NCBI RefSeq assembly: GCF_002019605.1
Contig: NZ_KV917368.1
Span: forward strand, 4,695,070-4,759,069
Length of the DNA: 64,000 bases
Origin: Alkalihalobacterium alkalinitrilicum
GTDB lineage: Bacteria; Bacillota; Bacilli; Bacillales; Bacillaceae_F
Direction: 5' to 3'
The notes under the pieces are model-generated. The model was not told the DNA's origin, made no database searches, and was given only the letters and a program-made list of their open reading frames with translations. The stretch's first letter is position 1. Every line of letters starts with the position of its first letter. Below are positions 31,577 through 40,916 of the stretch, piece after piece. Position numbers and translations under genes: made by a program.

Positions 31577-32863
31577 TTGAAAACCTATGAAAAGTCACAA
31601 GCGGCGTTTTCAGAAGCAAAACCATTAATGCCAGGTGGAGTGAATAGTCCTGTCCGTGCTTTTAAATCGGTTAAAATGGACCCAGTATTTATGGAGCGAG
31701 GCGAAGGAGCACGTATTTATGATATCGATGGCAATGAATTTATCGATTACGTTTTATCGTGGGGACCGCTTATTTTAGGACATGCCGATGACCAAGTCGT
31801 TGAAGCACTAAAGAAGTCGGTTGAAAAAGGGACAAGTTTTGGGGCACCAAGTGAGTTAGAAACGCAACTAGCCAAACTCGTTATTGAACGCGTTCCATCC
31901 ATTGAAGTCGTTCGCATGGTTAACTCTGGAACTGAAGCAACGATGAGTGCGTTACGTCTTGCCCGTGGATATACAGGAAGAAATAAAATTGTAAAGTTTG
32001 AAGGCTGCTATCATGGCCATGGCGATTCTTTATTAATTAAAGCTGGTTCAGGTGTAGCAACACTTGGGTTACCTGATAGCCCTGGCGTTCCTGAATCAAT
32101 AGCGCAAAATACGTTAACGGTTCCTTACAATGACCTTGAAAGTTTACAATTAGCGTTTGATAAATTTGGTGATGACATCGCGGGTGTCATATTAGAACCT
32201 GTTGCTGGAAATATGGGCGTTGTACGTCCTGAACCAGGGTTTTTAGAGGCGGTTCGCGAAATGACTCACGCTCACGGTAGCTTGCTTATTTTTGATGAAG
32301 TAATGACAGGTTTCCGCGTCGGATATCACTGTGCCCAAGGCGAGTTTGGTATTACGCCAGACTTAACATGTCTAGGAAAAGTCATCGGTGGTGGCTTACC
32401 AGTTGGTGCTTATGGTGGTCGTCGCGAGATTATGGAACAAATTGCTCCAGCAGGCCCGATCTATCAAGCAGGTACATTATCAGGTAATCCCCTCGCAATG
32501 ACAGCTGGTTATGAAACACTATCGCAACTGAAGCCAGAGCATTATGAGGAGTTTAACCGACTCGGAAAACGTTTAGCAGATGGACTTTCTGCAGCAGCTA
32601 CTAAACATGGAATTCCTCACACAACGAGTCAGGCAGGCTCGATGGTTGGATTCTTCTTTACAGATCAACCTGTGAAGAACTTTGCGACTGCATCCACATC
32701 GAACTTAGACTTCTTTGCTGCTTATTTTAAAGAAATGCTTAACCAAGGAATATCTTTGCCACCATCTCAGTTTGAAGGGATGTTCTTATCAACGAAACAT
32801 ACGGAAAAAGACATTGATGCTACAATTGCAGCAGCAGACATTGCTTTTTCGAAGTTAAAATAA
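31577..32863 (+). CDS. hemL: Glutamate-1-semialdehyde 2,1-aminomutase (428 aa)
   Basis: PLP enzyme making 5-aminolevulinate. Motifs: [14 protein letters not shown] at the N-terminus, [39 protein letters not shown], and the PLP lysine in [16 protein letters not shown] (~residue 265). The start is TTG at 31577 behind GAGGTGAAG. Last gene of the hem operon, followed by a terminator. Confidence 0.96.
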   Translation: MKTYEKSQAAFSEAKPLMPGGVNSPVRAFKSVKMDPVFMERGEGARIYDIDGNEFIDYVLSWGPLILGHADDQVVEALKKSVEKGTSFGAPSELETQLAKLVIERVPSIEVVRMVNSGTEATMSALRLARGYTGRNKIVKFEGCYHGHGDSLLIKAGSGVATLGLPDSPGVPESIAQNTLTVPYNDLESLQLAFDKFGDDIAGVILEPVAGNMGVVRPEPGFLEAVREMTHAHGSLLIFDEVMTGFRVGYHCAQGEFGITPDLTCLGKVIGGGLPVGAYGGRREIMEQIAPAGPIYQAGTLSGNPLAMTAGYETLSQLKPEHYEEFNRLGKRLADGLSAAATKHGIPHTTSQAGSMVGFFFTDQPVKNFATASTSNLDFFAAYFKEMLNQGISLPPSQFEGMFLSTKHTEKDIDATIAAADIAFSKLK

Positions 32864-32867
32864 TTAG

Positions 32868-32914
32868 AAGAGGTTGTTTTAAAGGGAGATATCCTTTAAA
32901 ACAACCTCTTTTTT
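32868..32914 (+). terminator. Terminator of the hem operon
   Basis: Long perfect stem: AAGAGGTTGTTTTAAAGG pairs with CCTTTAAAACAACCTCTT, followed by TTTT. Confidence 0.92.
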
Positions 32915-32934
32915 CGCTTTTTTATAAATTTTTT

Positions 32935-32963
32935 TCATAACCGACAAGGTCTTGTCATACAGT
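32935..32963 (+). promoter_or_regulatory. Candidate sigma-E promoter of spoVID
   Basis: TCATAACC (32935-32942), 13 nt, CATACAGT (32956-32963). The -10 fits CATACANT exactly and the -35 resembles gTCATATT. spoVID is a sigma-E mother-cell gene in B. subtilis. Confidence 0.65.
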
Positions 32964-33024
32964 TTAATGTACAGAGCATGAACGTAACTGGGGGTAAACT
33001 TTTTGAAACAAGGAGGAACGTCAA

Positions 33025-34311
33025 TTGACACAAGATCATCCATCTAAACTGTCATTTTCCATTGAGGAATCGGTGTGGTTAAATAAAGGGCAAGAAGTTG
33101 CAGAGATTCTCTCGATGTCATTAGATCCCGAAATCCACATTGAAGAAAAAAATGATCACGTAGTAATTAAAGGCGGTCTCCGTTTATATGGAGAATATCG
33201 TCCTGTTCAAAATGAAACTGAAAGCGCACGAGAGGAAGAAGTTGTTTTTCGATCTTTTGAAGAAGTAACGATAAATAATCAAGACATCGGTGAAATTAAA
33301 CACTTCTTTCCAATCGATGTTACGATTCCTCTCAGTCGGATTCAAAACATTGATGATGTGTATGTGCAAGTAGAGTCTTTTGATTATGATCTACCAGAAA
33401 AAAGTTGTCTGCAACTCACAGCCGATGTAGCAATCAGTGGAATGAGTACGCAACAACAAGAAGTAAAGCAGCCTTATGCAGCACCCGAGCGACGCATTCC
33501 AGCGGCTAGACCACCAATTCCTAATTCTGTACCAGAATTTGAGCAACCACCGTCACTGCAACCACTGCCGTCATTTTCATTTGAAGCTAGGAAACAGGCA
33601 ATGGCAAATCCTCAGGAAGAGGCGCAAACTCCTGAAGTGGAAGCAAAAGAACTCTTACCAACTGTTTCAGCTGAAGATAATAGTGATTTAGCATCGAGCT
33701 CTGACGCTCCAAAGTATGAAGTGGAAAATGAAGAACCAATTCCTAACCAAGATCCAGTCATACCAAAACAGGCACAAGAACCGAACATTGAAGTTCGCCC
33801 AGAAGTGGGTGAACCAGTAGAAAGTAGTCCGATCGCTAATCTTGTACCGAACAACCAACGTTCATCGGATCAAGTATCAGCGAATATTGAAGTTGAAGCA
33901 AATGAAGAGATAGAACAAGTAGAACCAATAGAAGCTACCCAAGAAGAAGATGGCCGTGAAGAGGAGACGAAAATTAATTTTACTCCATTGAAAAAATTAT
34001 CAGAACGTCCTCCTGCAGCGGTAGAAGTAGAAGAAAACAGTGAAAATCAAGAAGAGCCAGCCGATGAAGCAGTAAAAGCAACTAAATCAAGGCAAGATGA
34101 AAATGCACTATATTTAACAAAAATGCTCGCGGATGGTGAGGAACAATTTTCTAAATTAAAAATGTGCATCATCCAAGAAAATGAATCATTAGATACGATT
34201 GCTGAACGCTATGAGTTATCAACTAGTCAAATTGTTCGTGTAAATCGCTTAAATGAAGAGCAAGTAGAGGAAGGGCAAATCTTATATATTCCAGTAGGAT
34301 CAAAGCGTTAA
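33025..34311 (+). CDS. spoVID: Spore coat assembly protein SpoVID (428 aa)
   Basis: Morphogenetic protein that drives coat encasement of the forespore. The N-terminal domain (LSFSIEESVWLNKGQEVAEILSMSLDPEIHIEE onward, residues ~8-140) is the conserved SpoVID/SafA-interacting fold. A long acidic, Pro/Glu-rich, low-complexity middle (~150-370) follows. The C-terminus is a LysM motif (CIIQENESLDTIAERYELSTSQIVRVNRL...GQILYIPV, ~380-425). TTG start at 33025 behind AAGGAGGA. Preceded by a sigma-E-like promoter. Confidence 0.93.
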   Translation: MTQDHPSKLSFSIEESVWLNKGQEVAEILSMSLDPEIHIEEKNDHVVIKGGLRLYGEYRPVQNETESAREEEVVFRSFEEVTINNQDIGEIKHFFPIDVTIPLSRIQNIDDVYVQVESFDYDLPEKSCLQLTADVAISGMSTQQQEVKQPYAAPERRIPAARPPIPNSVPEFEQPPSLQPLPSFSFEARKQAMANPQEEAQTPEVEAKELLPTVSAEDNSDLASSSDAPKYEVENEEPIPNQDPVIPKQAQEPNIEVRPEVGEPVESSPIANLVPNNQRSSDQVSANIEVEANEEIEQVEPIEATQEEDGREEETKINFTPLKKLSERPPAAVEVEENSENQEEPADEAVKATKSRQDENALYLTKMLADGEEQFSKLKMCIIQENESLDTIAERYELSTSQIVRVNRLNEEQVEEGQILYIPVGSKR

Positions 34312-34328
34312 TATAAACAATTGATGAG

Positions 34329-34439
34329 GAGGGTGACTCATAATATTAGTGCCAGACACCTCACGACGAAAAGGTGAAACGTATTAAATCCACCTTGAAC
34401 GGCCTTGTGAGGAATTTGGAACTTTCATGAGTGACCCTC
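34329..34439. repeat. 111-bp nested palindromic element between spoVID and the next gene
   Basis: Outer arms GAGGGTGACTCAT (34329-34341) and ATGAGTGACCCTC (34427-34439) pair with one mismatch. Nested CCTCAC/GTGAGG (34359-34364, 34407-34412) and AAGGTG/CACCTT (34371-34376, 34391-34396) continue the fold. No open frame. It resembles a small intergenic palindromic element or a structured RNA; no relative was found elsewhere in the window. Confidence 0.55.
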
Positions 34440-34466
34440 TATCTTTAAAAAAAGGAGAAAAAAAGT

Positions 34467-35390
34467 ATGGACATTCTCCCGTTAATTAAAGAGAACTATC
34501 CGTTTGAGGTTATAGCTGAACAAGCTGATGGAATTATTGATACAACACAAGGTAGAAAAAAATACCGACTTTGGCAAGATGAGAAGTTATTAAACTGGCA
34601 TCAAGAATGGCGGGATAAATGTAGCGACATTCCATACCAATTAACCGACCGGATGATTCAAACAAAAGATGAAAAAAAAGCAGTACAGATCGAAACTGGT
34701 TGGTTGACTGTACATGATGAATTGGTTGAATCGTTTCCTACGAAAAATTATGAACATAAGTGGGCAAACTTCATTGCTCGAATGATTGAATTTGGTGACA
34801 CAAAGAAAGGCGATCTTTCAACAGTGATCAAACGCGAATTTCCATCCACTTCAGAATGGAAAGTGTGGATATCCGAAACGGCACTTCTTAATGATAAAAA
34901 GCGAAATATTTTACAGTCGTGTATTCAGGAAGCGATGCGAAGAAAACATAAAGCGCTCGAATTAACGAAAGAAAGTAAAAATAAAAGACTTCCTATAATG
35001 GACAAGGTCTCGTCTCTCAACCAAGCTAAAAAAGTTTTCGAGTTGTTTGTATGGCAAGGTACATCTGAAGCTCCTGAAAGTGGGTTTATAAGTTTAACTC
35101 ATTTTTTACAACAGTGGGTTGGGCAAAATGGGGAGGAGTCTCTAGTAAAACTATTAGATTGTATCGACGATCAAATTGAATTCCGAAAAAAATTTGGAAA
35201 TGATTTACTTGCAGAGGCGTGGCTACCGTGGGAGCTCGTCGATGCGATGGATCAATTCCAGCAATGTGAAAGAACAGAAGAAGTAGAAATTCATTTTTCA
35301 ACGTTTCAAAAGGAATGGAATGAACGCCGTCAACTTGTTCTTACTTTAATCCAATGGTTAAAAGAAGATAGAAAGAAGGTGGCAACATGA
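34467..35390 (+). CDS. Uncharacterised protein of the spore coat gene cluster (307 aa)
   Basis: Not recognised. It begins MDILPLIKENYPFEVIAEQADGII, has no signal peptide or membrane segment, is highly charged, and is rich in Trp (for example WHQEWRDKC, WKVWISETAL, WLPWELVDAM). Cytoplasmic (mother-cell) localisation is therefore likely if expressed in sporulation. A ribosome site AAAGGAGAAAAAAAG precedes the ATG. It lies between spoVID and ysxE and overlaps ysxE by 4 nt, so the two are probably co-translated, which suggests a coat-related role. That role is inference from context only. Confidence 0.7.
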   Translation: MDILPLIKENYPFEVIAEQADGIIDTTQGRKKYRLWQDEKLLNWHQEWRDKCSDIPYQLTDRMIQTKDEKKAVQIETGWLTVHDELVESFPTKNYEHKWANFIARMIEFGDTKKGDLSTVIKREFPSTSEWKVWISETALLNDKKRNILQSCIQEAMRRKHKALELTKESKNKRLPIMDKVSSLNQAKKVFELFVWQGTSEAPESGFISLTHFLQQWVGQNGEESLVKLLDCIDDQIEFRKKFGNDLLAEAWLPWELVDAMDQFQQCERTEEVEIHFSTFQKEWNERRQLVLTLIQWLKEDRKKVAT

Positions 35391-36421
35391 CCGATCGATC
35401 TCTCATAGATCGTTATGCTCCCATTCTGTTTCACTATGATTTGTATCTCGAGCACATAGAGCATTGGGGAAAAGTAAAACAAATCCAAACGAGCCGTGGC
35501 ATGTTCGCTTTGAAAGAAGCTCATATGAACCGCCAGCAAGGAGAAATGTTTGTCCAAGTGATGCGAAAATTAGATCGGCTTGGTTACCATCAATTAATCC
35601 CAATCATTCCAACGAAATATGGGGAATACACTCTGTCAACCGATGATCGTTCCTATTATTTAATGCCCTGGATCGACGATGCCCCTTATCAAGCACGAAT
35701 TTCAAGAGAAGAGAAAATTGTCGAACAGCTAGGGGTCATTCACCGTTTAACGGCGAAAACGGATGAATATCCAAAGGAAACGATCGAAGAAGCTTATCAA
35801 GCGTTATTACAACGATGGGAAATGCGGAGGTTAGAGTTAGAACGATTTGCTGATGAAGCAGAAGGAAGGACGTATATCTCACCGTTTCAACTAACCTATT
35901 TAACTCATGTTCATCAAATGCTCTTAATGGTCGAAGATGCAAAAAGGCATTTAAAAAACTGGTATGATATTTGTCTCGAAAAAGGAAAGTATAGAACCGT
36001 CCTTTGTCATGGAAAAGCATCGAGAAAACATACGATCTTTAACCAAAATGGCGATCCTATATTATTTAATTTTGAACGGGCGTCGATGGATACTCCTGCA
36101 CGCGACTTGGCTTTATTTTGTCGCCAATCTTTTGCTTATAATCTGTGGGATGAAGAAGAAATGCTGCGCTGGTTTGGGACGTATGACCGAAACATATCGC
36201 TATTAGACGAAGAAAAAGAATTACTGTTTGGCTATTTGTGTTTTCCTGAACCCGTGTTGTTTTCGTTACAACTGTATTTGCAACAAAAACAAGAGAAGCC
36301 AGAACTTTATCATGTCCAACGTTTAGAAAAACGTTTTCATATGATGAGAAAGGTACACCGGTTGAAAGGCTATTTAATTAAAAAGGAAGAACAAACCGCA
36401 CAATTTGAGCAACAACAATAA
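35387..36421 (+). CDS. ysxE: CotS/YsxE-family spore coat kinase-like protein (344 aa)
   Basis: Aminoglycoside-phosphotransferase-like fold. N-lobe: GKVKQIQTSRGMFALKEA, with the Lys of the ATP site. Hinge: YYLMPWIDDAPY. C-lobe: LCHGKASRKHTIF in place of the usual HGDLHxxN loop, and PILFNFERASMDTPARDLALFCR in place of the DxD-type metal loop. The catalytic Asp of the first motif is replaced (HGKAS), so it may be a pseudokinase. CotS-family proteins are coat components. Position after spoVID agrees with B. subtilis ysxE. Confidence 0.88.
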   Translation: MTDRSLIDRYAPILFHYDLYLEHIEHWGKVKQIQTSRGMFALKEAHMNRQQGEMFVQVMRKLDRLGYHQLIPIIPTKYGEYTLSTDDRSYYLMPWIDDAPYQARISREEKIVEQLGVIHRLTAKTDEYPKETIEEAYQALLQRWEMRRLELERFADEAEGRTYISPFQLTYLTHVHQMLLMVEDAKRHLKNWYDICLEKGKYRTVLCHGKASRKHTIFNQNGDPILFNFERASMDTPARDLALFCRQSFAYNLWDEEEMLRWFGTYDRNISLLDEEKELLFGYLCFPEPVLFSLQLYLQQKQEKPELYHVQRLEKRFHMMRKVHRLKGYLIKKEEQTAQFEQQQ

Positions 36422-36526
36422 GAGGCTGTCCCATAAGTGTCTACGCTCCTCGCCTGTAGGATATAAAGAAAATCTCTTTATACCGTTGGCTGAGGTGCTT
36501 GGTGCTTGTTGGGGACAGTCCCTTTT
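36422..36526 (+). terminator. Terminator-like repeat, copy 1 (after ysxE)
   Basis: GGCTGTCCC (36424-36432) pairs with GGGGACAGTCC (36511-36522), followed by TTTT; an inner ATAAAGA/TCTTTAT hairpin is present. The segment AAGTGTCTACGCTCCTCGCC is shared, with two differences, with the element after valS. Confidence 0.65.
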
Positions 36527-36544
36527 CGTTTGGAGTGATCCATT

Positions 36545-36736
36545 TTAAATAACATTGAAAAGGAACAAGAAATATAATATCGCAAAAGATGCTAATAAAA
36601 TAACATCAAATGTCGTCGGTAACAGAAGTGTTCGGATAAATTGAAAACATAATAATGGAAGTAGTACTTGTATCAAAATTAACCGAAGTCGCAATAACCA
36701 AAAAGGGGGACGAAAACGCTTATATCGCTTACCCAT
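36545..36736 (-). CDS. Small two-segment membrane protein (63 aa)
   Basis: Begins MGKRYKRFRPPFWLLRLRL (basic N-terminus), followed by two hydrophobic stretches (about residues 14-33 and 40-62) and no C-terminal tail. ATG 36736 is chosen because AGGAAGGAG lies ~9 nt upstream; the longer frame to 36814 would put that site inside the gene. Not recognised. A sigma-K-like promoter upstream suggests late mother-cell expression. It is antisense to the gap between ysxE and the valS leader. Confidence 0.6.
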   Translation of the reverse strand: MGKRYKRFRPPFWLLRLRLILIQVLLPLLCFQFIRTLLLPTTFDVILLASFAILYFLFLFNVI

Positions 36737-36769
36737 AGCGAAGCTCCTTCCTAGAAACAGTCTATATAC

Positions 36770-36796
36770 TACAATATGCATAGGCGAGGTTGATGT
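36770..36796 (-). promoter_or_regulatory. Candidate sigma-K promoter of the 63-aa membrane gene
   Basis: Read on the - strand: AC (36796-36795), 16 nt, CATATTGTA (36778-36770), which fits the sigma-K pattern AC-16/17-CATANNNTA. Confidence 0.35.
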
Positions 36797-36847
36797 GAAA
36801 TGCAAAATGGTCATGCATAAAAAAAGAAAAAAATGGCGAAGCTTTTA

Positions 36848-36877
36848 TTGACGAAAAACCTTGAAAAAAGGTAGAAT
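36848..36877 (+). promoter_or_regulatory. Promoter of valS
   Basis: TTGACG (36848-36853), 18 nt, TAGAAT (36872-36877), upstream of the T-box leader. Confidence 0.65.
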
Positions 36878-36884
36878 AATATGC

Positions 36885-37208
36885 AGACTACTATACGTAT
36901 ATGACAACCTCTATACATAAATGCATGGACAGGGAAGAGTAAATTCAAAACCCTTCAGAGAGAAAAATCAATAGCTGAAAGATTTTTCAGGATGTATGAA
37001 TTGAACGTCACCCTCGAGCAACTCAATTGAACGAGACTGAATTTGAAAGCAATGACTTCGACACAAGTGGATTACTTCAATTCAGCGCCAAGTAGATAGA
37101 GTCGGCAGCTGCCGTTATCTGAATGAAGTGTGTAAGCTTTTTTTGCTTGCAAACAAAGGTGGTACCGCGAATACAACTCTCTTCGTCCTTTGGGTGGAGG
37201 GGGTTTTT
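36885..37208 (+). promoter_or_regulatory. Valine T-box riboswitch of valS
   Basis: T-box sequence AAAGGTGGTACCGCG at 37155-37169. The specifier context GAATTGAACGTCACCC contains GTC (Val, 37007-37009). Terminator: a GTCCTTTGG...GGAGGGGG region with TTTTT at 37203-37207. Uncharged tRNA-Val should allow read-through into valS. Confidence 0.92.
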
Positions 37209-37327
37209 GATGTTTTTACGACGTCACTATCGAACGCTAATTCTAGTTATCGATAGATCAATATTATGGTCGTTTGGACTTAGCGATAAGCCGAGTCTTT
37301 TAATACATAAGGGAGGTCAAGGAACCT

Positions 37328-39970
37328 ATGGAAAATCAAGACTTAACAATGCCAACAAAGTATAGCCCACAAGATACCGAAGCAAAATGGTACCCATTTT
37401 GGGTTAATGGGAAGTTTTTTGAAGCAACAGGTGATGAAAAGAAGAAGCCATATACGATAGTTATTCCGCCACCAAATGTTACAGGGAAACTACATTTAGG
37501 ACATGCCTGGGATACAACATTACAAGATATTTTAATACGAACGAAACGAATGCAAGGTTATGATGCATTATGGTTACCTGGGATGGATCACGCTGGGATT
37601 GCGACTCAAGCTAAAGTAGAAGGAAAACTTCGCGAAGAAGGACTTAGCCGATATGATCTTGGTCGTGAAAAATTCTTAGAAAAATCGTGGGAATGGAAAG
37701 AAGAGTACGCTTCACACATTCGTCAGCAATGGTCGAAACTAGGACTAGCATTAGATTATTCACGTGAAAGATTTACGTTAGATGAAGGCTTGTCCAAAGC
37801 CGTTCGTGAAGTGTTTGTTCGTCTTTATGAAAAAGGCTTAATTTACCGCGGCGAATATATCATTAACTGGGACCCACAAACGAAAACAGCCTTATCCGAC
37901 ATCGAGGTTATTTATAAAGATGTTCAAGGTGCGTTTTACCATATGAAATATCCACTTGTCGATGGCAGTGGCTATATTGAAGTAGCGACAACTCGTCCTG
38001 AAACGATGTTAGGAGATACAGCGGTTGCGGTTCATCCTGAAGATGATCGGTACAAGCATTTAATTGGTAAAAAAGTGAAACTACCAATCGTCGGCCGTGA
38101 AATTGAAATTGTCGGTGATGATTATGTTGATATGGAGTTTGGTTCAGGTGCGGTAAAAATTACTCCTGCTCACGATCCGAATGACTTTGAAATTGGAAAT
38201 CGCCATAACTTAGAACGCGTACTCGTAATGAGCGAAGATGGAAAAATGAATGAAAATGCTGACAAATATCAAGGGCTAGATCGATTTGAATGTCGTAAGC
38301 AGATCGTGAAAGACTTACAAGACATGGGAGTTCTCTTTAAAATAGAAGAACATACGCATTCTGTCGGTCATTCTGAGCGTAGTGGCGCTGTTGTTGAACC
38401 GTATCTATCAACGCAATGGTTTGTGAAAATGGAGCCATTAGCAGAAGCGGCGATTGAATTACAAAAGTCAGAAGGAAAAGTAAATTTTGTTCCTGACCGT
38501 TTTGAAAAAACATATCTTCATTGGATCGAAAACATTCGTGATTGGTGTATTTCTCGTCAATTGTGGTGGGGACATCGTATTCCAGCCTGGTACCACAAAC
38601 AAACAGGGGAAATCTATGTTGGTCATGAAGCACCAGCAGATATCGAAAACTGGGAGCAAGACCAAGACGTATTAGATACGTGGTTCTCATCAGCTTTATG
38701 GCCATTTTCAACTATGGGCTGGCCTGACAAAGAAAGTGCCGACTTTAAACGTTACTATTCAACCGATGTGCTTGTAACGGGCTATGACATCATTTATTTC
38801 TGGGTTGCACGAATGATTTTCCAAGGGCTAGAATTTACTGATGAGCGTCCGTTTAAAGATGTCCTCATTCACGGTTTAGTCCGTGATTCACAAGGACGTA
38901 AAATGAGTAAATCACTCGGTAACGGTGTTGATCCAATGGACGTTATCGACAAATACGGTGCAGATGCGCTTCGTTTCTTCTTAGCGACAGGAAGTTCACC
39001 AGGAAATGATTTACGCTTCTATTGGGAAAAAGTAGAATCAACATGGAACTTTGCGAATAAAATTTGGAACGCTTCACGTTTCGCCTTAATGAATATGAAC
39101 GGAATGAAGTATGAAGAAATCGATTTAACAGGTGAAAAATCAATCGCGGATCAATGGATCTTAACACGTCTTCAAGAAACGATTGAGTCCGTTACTCGAT
39201 TAACCGAAGCGTACGAATTCGGCGAAGTGGGCCGTGTGCTTTATAACTTCATTTGGGATGATTTCTGTGACTGGTATATTGAAATGGCGAAGCTACCGCT
39301 TTATGGTGATAATGAAGAAGCCAAGAAAACAACACGTTCTGTTCTGGCGTACGTTTTAGATCAAACGCTTCGTTTATTACACCCGTTAATGCCGTTTATT
39401 ACCGAGGAAATATGGCAACATTTGCCGCATGATGGCGAATCAATTACGGTTGCGGCTTGGCCTGAAAAACAACAAGACTTCATGTTTTCCAATGCTGTTG
39501 CGGACTTCAACTTATTGAAAGACATCATTCGTTCTGTACGTAATACGCGTTCTGAGTTGAATGTACCAATGAGTAAGCAAATCGAACTTCACATTAAAGC
39601 GAAAGATGAGCAAGTACTTGATCAATTAAACCGTGGACTTCTGTATATTGAAAAGTTCTGTAACCCAAGTGAACTAAAAATCGGAACGGATATACCGACA
39701 CCTGAAAAATCGATGTCTAACGTCTTAACAGGGGTAGAGTTATACTTGCCACTAGCTGGATTACTAGACCTTGATGCGGAAATTGCTCGTCTCCAAAAAG
39801 AACTCGAAAAGTTTGATAAAGAAGTTGACCGTGTGCAGAAAAAGTTAAATAACCAAGGCTTTATCGCTAAAGCACCTGAAAAAGTCATCGAAGAAGAAAA
39901 AGCGAAAGAAAAAGATTATATCGAAAAACGTGAAACAGTGAAAGCGCGTATTGCGGAGTTAAGAGGATAA
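37328..39970 (+). CDS. valS: Valyl-tRNA synthetase (880 aa)
   Basis: Class Ia synthetase. HIGH motif: [15 protein letters not shown] (residues ~47-61). Editing domain: [22 protein letters not shown] motif: [17 protein letters not shown] (~525). Anticodon-binding domain: [14 protein letters not shown]-terminal coiled coil: [33 protein letters not shown] (~815-850). Full length. AGGGAGGT precedes the ATG. Controlled by the upstream T-box. Confidence 0.97.
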   Translation: MENQDLTMPTKYSPQDTEAKWYPFWVNGKFFEATGDEKKKPYTIVIPPPNVTGKLHLGHAWDTTLQDILIRTKRMQGYDALWLPGMDHAGIATQAKVEGKLREEGLSRYDLGREKFLEKSWEWKEEYASHIRQQWSKLGLALDYSRERFTLDEGLSKAVREVFVRLYEKGLIYRGEYIINWDPQTKTALSDIEVIYKDVQGAFYHMKYPLVDGSGYIEVATTRPETMLGDTAVAVHPEDDRYKHLIGKKVKLPIVGREIEIVGDDYVDMEFGSGAVKITPAHDPNDFEIGNRHNLERVLVMSEDGKMNENADKYQGLDRFECRKQIVKDLQDMGVLFKIEEHTHSVGHSERSGAVVEPYLSTQWFVKMEPLAEAAIELQKSEGKVNFVPDRFEKTYLHWIENIRDWCISRQLWWGHRIPAWYHKQTGEIYVGHEAPADIENWEQDQDVLDTWFSSALWPFSTMGWPDKESADFKRYYSTDVLVTGYDIIYFWVARMIFQGLEFTDERPFKDVLIHGLVRDSQGRKMSKSLGNGVDPMDVIDKYGADALRFFLATGSSPGNDLRFYWEKVESTWNFANKIWNASRFALMNMNGMKYEEIDLTGEKSIADQWILTRLQETIESVTRLTEAYEFGEVGRVLYNFIWDDFCDWYIEMAKLPLYGDNEEAKKTTRSVLAYVLDQTLRLLHPLMPFITEEIWQHLPHDGESITVAAWPEKQQDFMFSNAVADFNLLKDIIRSVRNTRSELNVPMSKQIELHIKAKDEQVLDQLNRGLLYIEKFCNPSELKIGTDIPTPEKSMSNVLTGVELYLPLAGLLDLDAEIARLQKELEKFDKEVDRVQKKLNNQGFIAKAPEKVIEEEKAKEKDYIEKRETVKARIAELRG

Positions 39971-39983
39971 TCGAAAAAGAAAA

Positions 39984-40056
39984 GACTGCCCCAGAAAAGT
40001 GTCTACACTCCTCGTCCTTGTGACGAGGGGCTAGCGCATAGGGTCAGTCCTTTTTT
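39984..40056. terminator. Terminator-like repeat, copy 2 (after valS, shared with the convergent operon)
   Basis: GACTGCCCC (39984-39992) faces GGGTCAGTCC (40041-40050), followed by TTTTTT; an inner CTCGTC/GACGAG hairpin is present. AAGTGTCTACACTCCTCG matches the copy after ysxE. The stop codon of the - strand ATP-grasp gene (40044-40046) lies inside it. Confidence 0.65.
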
Positions 40057-40916
40057 AATTTACGAATAATATGGTGTAAATACAGTTCAACAATATTAAT
40101 GTCAGACGTTGCACTTAACGTTCGGCTTCCGACAACATCTTCAATCTCATTAAATAATAGATTACCTTCTTCATCGAATAAAAAGTCAATGCCGACAAAA
40201 TCAAACTCAAACTCATCAATAATCGTATAGATGATCTGTTTTTCAGAATCAGATAATGTGTACAGGTGAGCAGAACCACCGAGTGTAAAATTAGCTTTGA
40301 AATCAGTTTCTGAACTTCGCAGCACCGCGGCAATAATTTCATCACCAATGACAAACACACGTAAATCTTTCCCGGTCGTACCTGCTGGTCGTTGGACAAC
40401 GACGTCACGTCCAACAAAAGCATCCACATTTTGTATGAAATCATTTTCATCAGAAATAAGGACCACTTGCTTACCACCACGACCTTCGGCTTCTTTTAAG
40501 ATCACAGGAAAAGGAAATGGAATGGAAGAACGTTCACCAGAAAAGCGCTGTAAAAAGATCGTATCAACAGTCGGAACAGATAATTGGGCAATAATTTGAT
40601 GGGTTTTTGCTTTATGGTTACAAACCTCAGAAACGAAAGAAGAATTAAATACTGGGATGTCTAACAACTCTAGTTGTTTACTAAAAAAAGGATCCATGAC
40701 ACGAACAATAGCAAAATTAGGTAGATCGATTTTTTTTCCCTTATAAGTTATCGTTAAGTTTGAATCAATAATGCCTAGCTGAAAGTTTTCCCGTAAAAAT
40801 AACTGGATGGATAGATTTAGTTTTTCTCCTTCTTCAATCACCCAATTAATAAAGGCTTCGTTTCTAATCGCTTCTGCTTCTGGATAAATGAGCCAGCCGT
40901 TCATATTAGGACGCAC
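40044..40916 (-). CDS. RimK-type ATP-grasp ligase, second copy (290 aa)
   Basis: ATP-grasp fold: FPVILKEAEGRGGKQVVLI (ATP-binding Lys, ~residue 145), VVVQRPAGTTGKDLRVFVIGDEIIAAVLR (R-loop), and GIDFLFDEEGNLLFNEIEDVVGSR (Mg-binding; reads E-I-E-D where most relatives have E-x-N). Such enzymes join a carboxylate to an amine through an acyl phosphate. The N-terminus GWLIYPEAEAIRNEAFINWV parallels the upstream paralogue. Last gene of the operon; overlaps the preceding gene by 11 nt. Substrate unknown. Confidence 0.85.
   Translation of the reverse strand: MRPNMNGWLIYPEAEAIRNEAFINWVIEEGEKLNLSIQLFLRENFQLGIIDSNLTITYKGKKIDLPNFAIVRVMDPFFSKQLELLDIPVFNSSFVSEVCNHKAKTHQIIAQLSVPTVDTIFLQRFSGERSSIPFPFPVILKEAEGRGGKQVVLISDENDFIQNVDAFVGRDVVVQRPAGTTGKDLRVFVIGDEIIAAVLRSSETDFKANFTLGGSAHLYTLSDSEKQIIYTIIDEFEFDFVGIDFLFDEEGNLLFNEIEDVVGSRTLSATSDINIVELYLHHIIRKLKKD

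Noticed and set aside
36545-36814. Longer 89-codon version of the small membrane protein
   Set aside because: The only good ribosome site lies inside it, directly before ATG 36736, and the extra N-terminal residues have no membrane or signal character.
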